DNA from: CALMEC01 sp964440285
GTDB lineage: Bacteria; Actinomycetota; Thermoleophilia; Miltoncostaeales; Miltoncostaeaceae
Direction of reading: 5' to 3'
Assembly (NCBI GenBank): GCA_964440285.1
Contig: CAYTRV010000005.1
Location: forward strand, 1-30,463
Length of the DNA: 30,463 nucleotides
Each line of letters begins with the position of its first letter. The stretch's first letter is position 1. Positions 7,531-14,603 of this stretch are shown piece after piece. The notes beneath the pieces are model-generated. The model was not told the origin of the DNA, ran no database searches, and saw only the letters and a list, made by a program, of their open reading frames with translations. Position numbers and translations under genes: made by a program.

Positions 7531-9274
7531 AGGCGTAGGCGCGGGTACCCGGCGCGAGGCGGATGGTGATGCGGCCCGTCCCGGGCTTCCCGAGGTCGGC
7601 GAGGCGGTAGAGGCGGTGCCCGGTCACGACGAGACGTCCGTTCGGGCCGACGTCGTCACCGGCGAGGGTTGCGGAAATCGGCCTGCCGTCGAGGAGGACC
7701 TGGCCGGTGAGCGGCTTCCCGTCCCCGCCGAGCACGAGGAACACCTGTCGGGCGCGGAACACCAAGTCGATGGCGAAGTCGCGCCCCGCCTCGACATGCT
7801 CTGCGCTGATGGTCGCGGTGCCGGAGTAGCCCAGGTGATCGGCTGGGAGCTGATCCGGCGCGTCGTAGAGCTGCGGCCGGTCCGGGCGTGCCGCGGGAGT
7901 CGAGTCGAAGCGATCGATCCGGGCGTAGCCGAGGTAGCTCTCGGGTGTCAGCGGCTGATGCCCTTTGGGTCCGGTTTCGGGTGCGTCGTTCGCGCGCGGC
8001 CCGGTTTCGGCGAGCAAGGCTCGCACCTGGTCCTCGGTCTCGTCGTAGGCGCCCTCGCCGAAGTGGTACGCGCGCACCTTGCCCGCGCGGTCGATCAGGT
8101 ACTTGGCAGGCCAGTACCGGTTCCCCCAGGCGTTCCAAGTCCCGTATTCGGGGTCGAGCGCGACGGGCCAGGTCACGCCGAGATCCTTGATGGCCTTGCG
8201 TACGTTGCCCGCGTCCCGCTCGAACGCGAACTCAGGCGTGTGCACCCCCAGGATCGTCAGGCCCTTCGCGCGGTACGCCCGATCCCATTCGCGCAGGTGC
8301 GGGATCGTGCGGATGCAGTTGATGCAGGAGTACGTCCAGAAGTCGACCACCACGACCCGTCCACGCAGGGCCGCGAGTGTCCGGGGCGTGTCCTCTGCGT
8401 TGAACCAGTCGCTGATTCCCGCGAGCTCGGGTGCCTCGCCGTAGACCGGGAGATCCACCTCCGCCTGCACGGCCTTCGACGGTGACGGTGACGGTGTCGG
8501 TTTCGCCGCCACAGGGGAGCGTTCGGCGTCCCGCCCCTGCAGCCGGTCGAGCGCATCGGCGGCGCCTCCAGTCCGTTCCGCCGCCTGAAGCGTCTCGGTG
8601 TAGGACGGCACGGCGTCGACCACCCAGGCGGTCAAGCGAGTGTCGAGGCCGGTGAAGATGAGCGCGCCGGCCGCGATGAGGAGCACGCCCATGCCGGCGC
8701 GGATCGGGACCGCCTTCGGCGTGAGGCGCCGCGCGAGGCGCTGGCCGCCGAACATGATCGCGAGCATCGGGAGCGCCGCGCCGAGCGCGTACACGAACAG
8801 GACGAGCCATGTGCTCGCTCCCGCAGTGTCGGTGGCGCTCGCGGCGGCGATCGCGCTGAACACCGGGCCGGCACACGGCGCCCACACCAGCCCGAGCCCG
8901 ACGCCCATCAGCGCCCCGCCCGCGAATCCGTCGCCGCCCTTCGGGAGGCGGCTGCCGAGGCGGACCACGGGGCCGAGCGATTTCGCGATGCGGTCGCCGA
9001 ACGCCGGAACGACCATCGTGAGCCCGAACGCGACGAGGAGGATCACGCCGAGGGTGCGCTGGCTGGAGGCGGACAGGCCGATCGCCTCCAGGGCCTTCGT
9101 GAGCGCGAGCGTGAAGAGCACGAGCGTGACGACGAATCCCGCCACGACGCCGAGGGGCCTGCGCCGGCCGCCGGTGAGAGCTCCTGCCATCGCCACCGGC
9201 AGCACCGGGAGCACGCAGGGGGAGATCGCGGTGACGATGCCGGCGAGGAACGCAATCGGGATCAGAAGCGCCAT
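7517..9274 (-). CDS. dipZ: DipZ-like CcdA / thioredoxin / carbohydrate-binding-like fusion
   Basis: The 585-residue protein joins three parts. Residues 1-215 are a six-helix CcdA/DsbD-type membrane domain with Cys20 in SPCVLP and Cys134 in APCAGP, the pair that carries electrons across the membrane. A variable linker (about 225-275, with PTPSPSPSK) leads to an extracytoplasmic thioredoxin-like domain, 280-425. Its active site reads YSCINC (Cys317/Cys320), followed by TPEFAFERD and a TWNAWGNRYWPAKYLID stretch. The C-terminal 440-585 is a beta-rich domain as in mycobacterial DipZ. The expected role is to supply reducing power to extracytoplasmic thiol proteins or cytochrome c assembly. The ATG lacks a clear Shine-Dalgarno sequence. 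Confidence 0.9.
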   Translation of the reverse strand: MALLIPIAFLAGIVTAISPCVLPVLPVAMAGALTGGRRRPLGVVAGFVVTLVLFTLALTKALEAIGLSASSQRTLGVILLVAFGLTMVVPAFGDRIAKSLGPVVRLGSRLPKGGDGFAGGALMGVGLGLVWAPCAGPVFSAIAAASATDTAGASTWLVLFVYALGAALPMLAIMFGGQRLARRLTPKAVPIRAGMGVLLIAAGALIFTGLDTRLTAWVVDAVPSYTETLQAAERTGGAADALDRLQGRDAERSPVAAKPTPSPSPSKAVQAEVDLPVYGEAPELAGISDWFNAEDTPRTLAALRGRVVVVDFWTYSCINCIRTIPHLREWDRAYRAKGLTILGVHTPEFAFERDAGNVRKAIKDLGVTWPVALDPEYGTWNAWGNRYWPAKYLIDRAGKVRAYHFGEGAYDETEDQVRALLAETGPRANDAPETGPKGHQPLTPESYLGYARIDRFDSTPAARPDRPQLYDAPDQLPADHLGYSGTATISAEHVEAGRDFAIDLVFRARQVFLVLGGDGKPLTGQVLLDGRPISATLAGDDVGPNGRLVVTGHRLYRLADLGKPGTGRITIRLAPGTRAYAFTFG

Positions 9275-9415
9275 GATTTCGAAGGGTAAGTGTGACTTCT
9301 TAATTGACGATTACGTGCAGGAATGGTTGCGATTGCGGGCAGCGCTGTGACGGTGCGGGGCGCAAGGATTCCGCCACGAGATCCGGTTTGTGGCGAGGGA
9401 ACGGAGGAGTACGTT
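9275..9415. promoter_or_regulatory. AT-richer divergent intergenic region between dipZ and Uma2 gene
   Basis: This 141-base stretch is visibly richer in A/T than its surroundings and separates two divergent genes, so promoters for both are expected. On the minus strand TACCCT lies eight bases before the dipZ ATG and could be a TANNNT -10 box of a nearly leaderless transcript. On the plus strand TTGACG (9304-9309) resembles a -35 box, but no convincing -10 follows at 16-18 bases. Individual boxes are uncertain. Confidence 0.35.
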
Positions 9416-9976
9416 GTGGCCGTGGTTGCCTCCGCAGAGCCCCGGCCGTTCACCTTCGAGGAGGTCCTCCGGATGGTGGATGCCGGCGTGCTGGGCCGCG
9501 ATGAGCGGGTGGAACTCCTCGACGGCGTCCTCGTACGGATGAGCCCGGAGGGGCTGGATCACTTCGGTGCCGGTGGCGCGCTCTCGCACGTGCTGCATGC
9601 GGCCTACCACGGGACGGAGTACCGGGTTCGCGAGAACAGCACCCTCTACCTCGGCGAACGGAACTTCCTCGAGCCCGACCTCATCGTCTTCTCAGGCGAG
9701 CCCTTCACGTGGCCGACGCCGGGCGGCACCGTGCTGATCGTCGAGGTCGCCAACACCAGCCTCGCCTACGACATCGCGGACAAGGCGCGCCGCTACGCGC
9801 GTTGGGGGCTCGGCGAATACTGGGTGGTGGACCTCCCGGATCGGGCGCTGCTCATCCACACCGACCCGGTGGCCGGCACGTATCGCTCGGTCGTTCGGAT
9901 CGGTGGGGACAGGGAGGTCGCGCTGCCGGGTGACGCAGGCCGGCTGCGCGTCGCCGACGTGCTCCCCCCAGTCTGA
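9416..9976 (+). CDS. Uma2 family (DUF820) PD-(D/E)xK nuclease-like protein
   Basis: The 186-residue protein belongs to the Uma2/DUF820 restriction-endonuclease-like family, expanded in some actinobacteria and cyanobacteria and of unclear function. It opens FTFEEVLRMVDAGVLGRDERVELLDGVLV. The PD-(D/E)xK core is visible as EPDLIVF (Asp88), LIVEVAN (Glu110) and DIADKARRYARWGLGEYWVVDL (Lys123). All three catalytic positions are kept, so it may be active. I chose GTG at 9416 because GGAGGA stands about eight bases upstream; the frame is open further upstream but that part is not family-like. It sits at the edge of a patch of decayed accessory genes. Confidence 0.8.
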   Translation: MAVVASAEPRPFTFEEVLRMVDAGVLGRDERVELLDGVLVRMSPEGLDHFGAGGALSHVLHAAYHGTEYRVRENSTLYLGERNFLEPDLIVFSGEPFTWPTPGGTVLIVEVANTSLAYDIADKARRYARWGLGEYWVVDLPDRALLIHTDPVAGTYRSVVRIGGDREVALPGDAGRLRVADVLPPV

Positions 9977-9997
9977 GCGGGAGAAGGACGCGACGCC

Positions 9998-10330
9998 ATG
10001 CCGCGGCCTGCCGAGCCGTGGAGCAGCCACGACGAGGTGATCGTCACGCAGCGCCTCGTCATGCGACGATTTCGCGCCGGTGACGAAGGGGACCCGATCG
10101 CGGCTGTCGACGACCCGCGTATCGCGGCCGACCTCAGGGACTTGTTCGCCAGTCCCTACACCCTCGCGGACGCGCGTGAGTGGATCGAGCTTGCCGCCTG
10201 CAACCATCCGCTGCGGTTGTGGGCGGTGGTGTTCGACGGCAACCCGGCGTCCGAACACCCTGCGCGTGACACGTCACTGATCGCTGACTTATCCTGGATC
10301 CATGTCCAGCTCAATGGATCGGACGAATAG
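9998..10330 (+). pseudogene. Truncated GNAT (RimJ/RimL-type) acetyltransferase
   Basis: The first 80 or so residues look like the N-terminal half of a RimJ/RimL-type GNAT acetyltransferase: TQRLVMRRFRAGDEGD, DDPRIAADLRD, SPYTLADAREWIELA and LWAVVFDGN. The family then needs a G-G-I-G-type strand and the acetyl-CoA-binding R/QxxGxG/A loop. Here the sequence runs into unrelated residues (ASEHPARDTSL...) and stops at 10330. The cofactor site is missing, so the product cannot be an active acetyltransferase. A clear ATG and possible ribosome binding site remain. I read it as a 3'-truncated gene, not a small intact one. Confidence 0.65.
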
Positions 10331-10598
10331 GCTCCTTGCCGAGCTCCTCGACGGGGTCAACCGGATCGCGTCGCCGTCTGAGACCCTCAGGCGGTCCTTG
10401 GGCGGCAGGCCGACGCGACCATCCGCGCCGCGGAGATCCACGCGGCATCCTGGGACCGGCTGAGCGACGCGGTCCGCGATCAGTCGGCGGCGATGCGGGA
10501 GAACGCCGCCGCCTGGCGGCATGGGACGGTCGCGCTCCGAGACGTGTCCGGGGTGATTCGCGACGTGGCTTCCGGCGCCCCAGCGGTCACTCGGGGTC
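10302..10598 (+). pseudogene. Frameshifted small helical (coiled-coil-like) gene
   Basis: From the ATG at 10302 the frame reads MSSSMDRTNRLLAELLDGV and NRIASPSETLR, then becomes Arg/Pro-rich and stops. From about 10388 another frame carries on smoothly as VLGRQADATIRAAEIHAAS, WDRLSDAVRDQSAAMREN and WRHGTVALRDVSGVIRD. A single missing base near 10389-10392 would join both halves into one helical, heptad-like protein of roughly 100 residues. I do not recognise the family. The end is approximate because the continuing frame has no clear natural stop before the next remnant. Its position directly before the antitoxin/MazF remnant may or may not be meaningful. Confidence 0.5.
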
Positions 10599-10739
10599 GT
10601 AGGGAGACGGGAGGCTCGGCGGCTCGCGCAAGAGCGCCGGCATATCGACGGCTACCGACGGATCCCGCCGGGCCACGAAAAACAGGTGTGGGCCGATCGG
10701 GCGCAGGGCTCCTCCGACATCGCCGATGACGTCGACTGG
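10599..10739 (+). pseudogene. Antitoxin C-terminal remnant (MazE-like partner of the MazF remnant)
   Basis: In the frame of codon 10608 the sequence reads REARRLAQERRHIDGYRRIP and continues PGHEKQVWADRAQGS and SDIADDVDW. This acidic Y-x-R-x-P ... W-A-D ... D-W pattern is typical of antitoxin tails that wrap around MazF toxins in actinobacteria. There is no ATG, GTG or DNA-binding N-terminus in the frame, and the frame does not stop after the terminal DW as expected. It is directly followed by the toxin core in another frame. The call rests on pattern and on the neighbour. Confidence 0.5.
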
Positions 10740-10765
10740 GCCGTGTTGTACGGGATCGAACGGCG

Positions 10766-11093
10766 AGCGACCTGGCGATCGCCAACCGTGGTGAGGTCTG
10801 GCTCGCCGATCTGAGGGGCGACAGGATCCGTCCGGTCGTCGTGATGACTCGTGCGTGCGTGGCGCCGCATCTGCACAGCGTGATCGCAGCGCCGTTGACG
10901 ACCCGGATCCGCGGCATCCCGACCGAGGTGACGCTGGCAGAACCGGAGGGCGTGCGCAGGGAGTCGGTTGCCAACTTCGACAACCTTCAACTCGTCGACC
11001 GGCGCAGTCTCCTCGCACCGATCGGCCGCCTCGGTGAGGTCAAGATGGCCCAGGGCCTGCTGGGCGCTGCGATACGCCGTCCGCTGCGAGCTA
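10766..11093 (+). pseudogene. mazF: MazF/PemK-type endoribonuclease toxin, broken
   Basis: The frame reads NRGEVWLADLRGDRIRPVVV, then MTRACVAPHLHSVIAAPLTT, RIRGIPTEVTLAEPEGV and SVANFDNLQLVDRRSL. This is the nearly full core of a MazF mRNA interferase: the RGE(V/I)W strand, the RP(V/A)VV strand, the TEV stretch and the D-N-L-Q helix start. No ATG, GTG or TTG is available upstream of the core. Near 11050 a one-base shift is needed to continue as KMAQ-ACWALRYAVRC, the normal helix at the end. The 3' end touches the convergent carboxylase gene. So the catalytic core survives but both ends are damaged. Damage to the antitoxin next to it fits recent decay of the pair. Confidence 0.65.
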
Positions 11094-11101
11094 GTGGAGC
11101 G

Positions 11102-12866
11102 TCAGGCAACCACGGCCAGCGTCTGCCCGACCTGCACCCCGTCACCGGCGGCAACCTTGAGCTCCTTGACCGTGCCGGCCCGATGCGCGGCGACCTCGTT
11201 CTCCATCTTCATGGCCTCGACGATGCAGATGACGTCGCCCGCGGCGATCTCGNNNNNNNNNNACCGGCTCGACCAAGACCTTCAGGACAGTGCCCTGCAT
11301 CGGGCTCACCACCGTGTCGCCTGAGGAGCCGGTCGGGGAGCCGCCGGATGAGACGGCCCGCTTCTGACGCTTCGGTTTCGGTCCTCCCGCCACCGCCCCG
11401 TCGAGGAACAGGCGCACCTCGAAGCGCTTGCCGTCGACCTCTGCCGTGATCCGCCGCTCGGTGCGCTCTTCGGCCTCCTCCGCCGCGGGCGTCGTCGCGG
11501 TCGATTCGTCGTTCGGGAGCGGGGTCGGAGTGTCGCTCATCACGGCGAGTTGGGCGTGGCACGCGCCGCCCGCGATGAACTCGTCCTGCTGCAGGAGCCA
11601 CCGGTGGAACGGGATGAGCGTCTTCGGCCCCTCCACCACGTACTCGTCGAGCGCGCGCACCATCCGCCTGCGGGCGGACTCGCGGTCGACGTCCCACACG
11701 ATGAGCTTCGCAATCATCGGGTCGTAGATGTCCGGGATCTCCGAGCCCGCCTGCACGCCCGAGTCCACGCGGATGCCCGGCCCGGCCGGCTCCCGGTAGG
11801 CGGTGATGCGGCCCGGCGTGGGGAGGAACCGATTCGATGCGTCCTCGGCGTTGATGCGGCACTCGAACGCGTGGCCCCGGGGCTTGACGTCGCGCTGGCG
11901 GATCGACATCGGCTCTCCCGCGGCGATGCGCACCTGCTCGCGGATGAGGTCGATGCCGCACACCACCTCGGTCACGGTGTGCTCCACCTGGATGCGGGTG
12001 TTCATCTCCAGGAAGAAGAACTCCTCGCCGGACACCAGGTACTCGAGCGTGCCCGCCGACCGGTAGCCCACCGCGTGGGCGGCGCGCACCGAGGCCTCGC
12101 CCATGCGCTTGCGCAGGGAGGCGGAAACCACCGGGCTCGGCGTCTCCTCCACGAGCTTCTGGTGGCGCCGCTGCACGGAGCAGTCGCGCTCGCCGAGCCA
12201 GATGGCGTTGCCGTGCCCGTCGGCGAGGACCTGGATCTCGACGTGGCGGGGCTCTGGCAGATACCGCTCCAGGTAAACGACCGAGTCGGCGAAGAACTTC
12301 TCCGATTCGCGACGGGCGCCCTCGAACGCGTACTTCAGCTCACCCGGCGCGAAGGCGACCCGGAAGCCCTTGCCGCCGCCCCCGGCCGCGGCCTTGACCG
12401 CGACGGGGTAGCCGATGTCATTCGCGATGCGCCTGGCCGCGGCGAGCGTCGCGACGGCCTCACGCACGCCCGGTACGATCGGCACGCCCGCCTCGTGCAT
12501 CAGGACGCGGGCGCCGATCTTGGAGCCCATCGCGTCGATCGTCGACGGCGGCGGACCGATGAACACGAGGCCGGCGTCGGCACACGCCCGGGCGAACGTC
12601 GCGTTCTCGGCGAGGAACCCGTAGCCGGGGTGGACCGCCTCCGCACCCGCGCGTCGCGCGGTCGCGATGATCGTGTCGGACTTGAGGTAGCTCTCGGTCG
12701 CTGGGCCGGGGCCGATGAGGTACGCCTCGTCGGCGTGGCTCACGAACAGGGCGTCGCGGTCGACCTCGCTGTACACGGCGACCGACGCGATCCCCATCTC
12801 CCGAAGCGTCCGGAACACCCGGATCGCGATCTCGCCGCGGTTCGCGACCAGGACCTTACGAAACAT
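11102..12866 (-). CDS. pccA: Acyl-CoA (propionyl-CoA) carboxylase alpha subunit: biotin carboxylase plus biotin carrier
   Basis: The protein, about 587 residues, contains biotin carboxylase (1-450; MFRKVLVANRGEIAIRVFR, AAGGGGKGFRV with GGGGKG at 162-167, EMNTRIQVEH). A long acidic/Pro linker follows, then a biotinyl domain with VSPMQGTVLKVLVEP and EAMKMEN; the biotinylated Lys codon is at 11207-11209. It carboxylates biotin with ATP and bicarbonate for the beta subunit. The scaffold gap at 11253-11262 splits the biotinyl domain. The frame before the gap does not meet the AMKMEN frame, so the true gap length must be a multiple of three, not ten. Read in the right frame, the gene ends with TGA at 11102-11104. 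The ATG lies inside the end of the epsilon gene (11-base overlap). Confidence 0.9.
11253..11262. other. Scaffold gap (10 N) inside the biotinyl domain
   Basis: Ten Ns of conventional length. Comparison with the canonical VEP-x-x-E spacing of biotinyl domains suggests that only two residues, about three unknown bases, may be missing. That is inference from the frame and motif spacing. Confidence 0.9.
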
Positions 12867-13044
12867 CCGTGCCCCTCACTCCTTCGTCGATCGCCACCCG
12901 CCGCCACTTCGACCGGTACGGCCACGGCACCTCCGCGGACGTCTCCTTCGACTCCCCGTCAAGCATCACTTGGACCGCGGCGATCACGGCAGCCGCCTCC
13001 TCGCCGGTCGGGTGACCAGCGACGATCCGGGCGGGCTGGGTCAC
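12856..13044 (-). CDS. pccE: Acyl-CoA carboxylase epsilon subunit
   Basis: A 62-residue protein reading VTQPARIVAGHPTGEEAAAV and ending with W-x-Y-R-S-K-W-R-R. This matches the actinobacterial acyl-CoA carboxylase epsilon family: an (I/V)V-x-G-x-P-T-x-E-E helix, a variable linker and a Trp/Arg C-terminus. Epsilon subunits bind the beta hexamer and stimulate the carboxylase complex. The GTG start overlaps the pccB stop by four bases (GTGA) and its TAA stop overlaps the start of the alpha gene. The location between beta and alpha genes supports the call. The family is essentially actinobacterial and is the best lineage marker in the window. Confidence 0.8.
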   Translation of the reverse strand: MTQPARIVAGHPTGEEAAAVIAAVQVMLDGESKETSAEVPWPYRSKWRRVAIDEGVRGTDVS

Positions 13045-14603
13045 AGCGGAATGTTCCCGTGCTTGCGCTTCGGCCCGGCCTCGCGCTTGGTGAGCGACAC
13101 CTCGAGCGCCTTGATGAGCCACGGCCGGGTCTCCTCGGGCTCGATGACGTCGTCCACGTACCCGCGTTCCGCCGCGATGTACGGGTTCGCGAACTTCTCG
13201 GTGTATTCGTTCACCAGCTCGGCCCGCCTCGCGGCGGCGTCGCCGCCGTTCTCCGCCGCCGCCTCGAGCTCCTTGCGGAACACGATGTTGACCGCGCCCT
13301 CCGGACCCATCACCGCGATCTCGGCGGTCGGCCACGCGACGTTGAAGTCGGCGCCGATGTGCTTGGAGCTCATGACGTCGTACGCGCCGCCGTAGGCCTT
13401 GCGGGTGATGATGGTGAGCTTCGGCACCGTCGCCTCGGCGTACGCGTACAGCAGCTTCGCCCCGTGCAGGATGATGCCGCCGTACTCCTGCGAGGTTCCC
13501 GGCAGGAACCCGGGCACGTCGACGAACGACACCAGCGGGATGCTGAACGCGTCACAGAAGCGGATGAACCGGGCGCCCTTCGTCGACGCGGCGATGTCGA
13601 GCACGCCCGCGAGCGCCTTCGGCTGGTTGCCGACGATCCCGACGCTGTGACCGTTGAGGCGGGCGAATCCGACGACGAGGTTCTGCGCGTAGAGGGGGGC
13701 AACCTCGAAGAAGTGGTTGTCGTCCACGACCGCTCGGACGACGTCCACAATGTCGTAGGGCTTGGTCGGCAGGTCCGGCACGATCGACTTGAGGACCGCG
13801 TCCTGGCGGTCGGGGTCGTCGTCGGGCTCCTCGTAGGGCGGCATCTCCAGGTTGTTCTGCGGGATGTAGGAGAGGAGTTCGCGCACCATGTCGAGGCACT
13901 CCTCCTCGCTCTCGGACGCGAAGTGGGCGACGCCCGACTTGGTGGCGTGTGAAACCGCGCCACCGAGCTCCTCCATGGTCACTTCCTCGCCCGTGACGGT
14001 CCTGATGACCTCCGGGCCGGTGATGAACATGTGGCTGGTCTCCTTCACCATGAAGATGAAGTCGGTGATCGCGGGGCTGTACACGGCGCCGCCGGCGCAC
14101 GGGCCCATCACGACGCTGATCTGCGGGATCACGCCGCTGGCGCGGACGTTGCGGAAGAAGATGTCGGCGTAACCGCCGAGGCTCACCACACCCTCCTGGA
14201 TGCGGGCGCCGCCGGAGTCGTTGATGCCGATCAGCGGGCAGCCCATCTTGACCGCGAGGTCCATGACCTTGCAGATCTTCTCCGCGAACACCTCGCCGAG
14301 GCTGCCGCCGAACACGGTGAAGTCCTGGCTGAAGACGAACACCTTCCGCCCGTCGATCGTGCCGTGCCCGGTGACGACGCCGTCGCCCCACGGGCGGTGG
14401 TCCTCGAGGCCGAAGCCATGGGCGCGGTGGCGGGTGAACATGTCGAGCTCGACGAACGACCCGGGGTCGAGCAGCAGGCCGATGCGCTCCCGGGCGGTCA
14501 GCTTGCCGCGCGCGTGCTGGTGTTCCACCGCCGCCTCGGACCCGGCGTGTACGGCCTCGTCGCGCAAGGCCAGGAGGCGCTGCAGCTTGTCCTCGACACT
14601 CAT
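13041..14603 (-). CDS. pccB: Propionyl-CoA carboxylase beta subunit (carboxyltransferase)
   Basis: The 520-residue carboxyltransferase moves CO2 from biotin to propionyl-CoA, giving (S)-methylmalonyl-CoA. It has two crotonase-like halves. The first shows ARGKLTARERIGLLLDPGSF (31-50), SGGARIQEGV (130-139) and MGPCAGGAVYSPA (166-178). The second shows FVDVPGFLPGTSQEYGG (360-376) and TRKAYGGAYDVMSSKH. Asp409 in GGAYDVM occupies the position that favours propionyl-CoA over acetyl-CoA in Streptomyces carboxylases, from memory of that work. Length fits the family. The ATG overlaps the mutase stop by four bases and the stop overlaps pccE, so the four genes form one coupled operon. Confidence 0.93.
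   Translation of the reverse strand: MSVEDKLQRLLALRDEAVHAGSEAAVEHQHARGKLTARERIGLLLDPGSFVELDMFTRHRAHGFGLEDHRPWGDGVVTGHGTIDGRKVFVFSQDFTVFGGSLGEVFAEKICKVMDLAVKMGCPLIGINDSGGARIQEGVVSLGGYADIFFRNVRASGVIPQISVVMGPCAGGAVYSPAITDFIFMVKETSHMFITGPEVIRTVTGEEVTMEELGGAVSHATKSGVAHFASESEEECLDMVRELLSYIPQNNLEMPPYEEPDDDPDRQDAVLKSIVPDLPTKPYDIVDVVRAVVDDNHFFEVAPLYAQNLVVGFARLNGHSVGIVGNQPKALAGVLDIAASTKGARFIRFCDAFSIPLVSFVDVPGFLPGTSQEYGGIILHGAKLLYAYAEATVPKLTIITRKAYGGAYDVMSSKHIGADFNVAWPTAEIAVMGPEGAVNIVFRKELEAAAENGGDAAARRAELVNEYTEKFANPYIAAERGYVDDVIEPEETRPWLIKALEVSLTKREAGPKRKHGNIPL

Noticed and set aside
8465..8505. Short GGTGAC-type tandem repeat
   Set aside because: It simply encodes the Pro-Thr-Pro-Ser-Pro-Ser linker of DipZ between membrane and thioredoxin domains; no separate function is indicated.
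10841..11449. A 202-residue protein continuing from MazF across the scaffold gap
   Set aside because: After about 11050 the frame runs antisense through the biotinyl domain of the carboxylase and across Ns. Only the MazF part is real.
11550..13952. Very long plus-strand open frame (800 codons) opposite the carboxylase genes
   Set aside because: It lies antisense to pccA, pccE and pccB, which have full family motifs. The translation is Arg/Asp/Gly-rich with no motif; it is a by-product of GC-rich third positions. Similar antisense frames at 14627-16240, 22289-23938 and 24537-26504 were rejected for the same reason.
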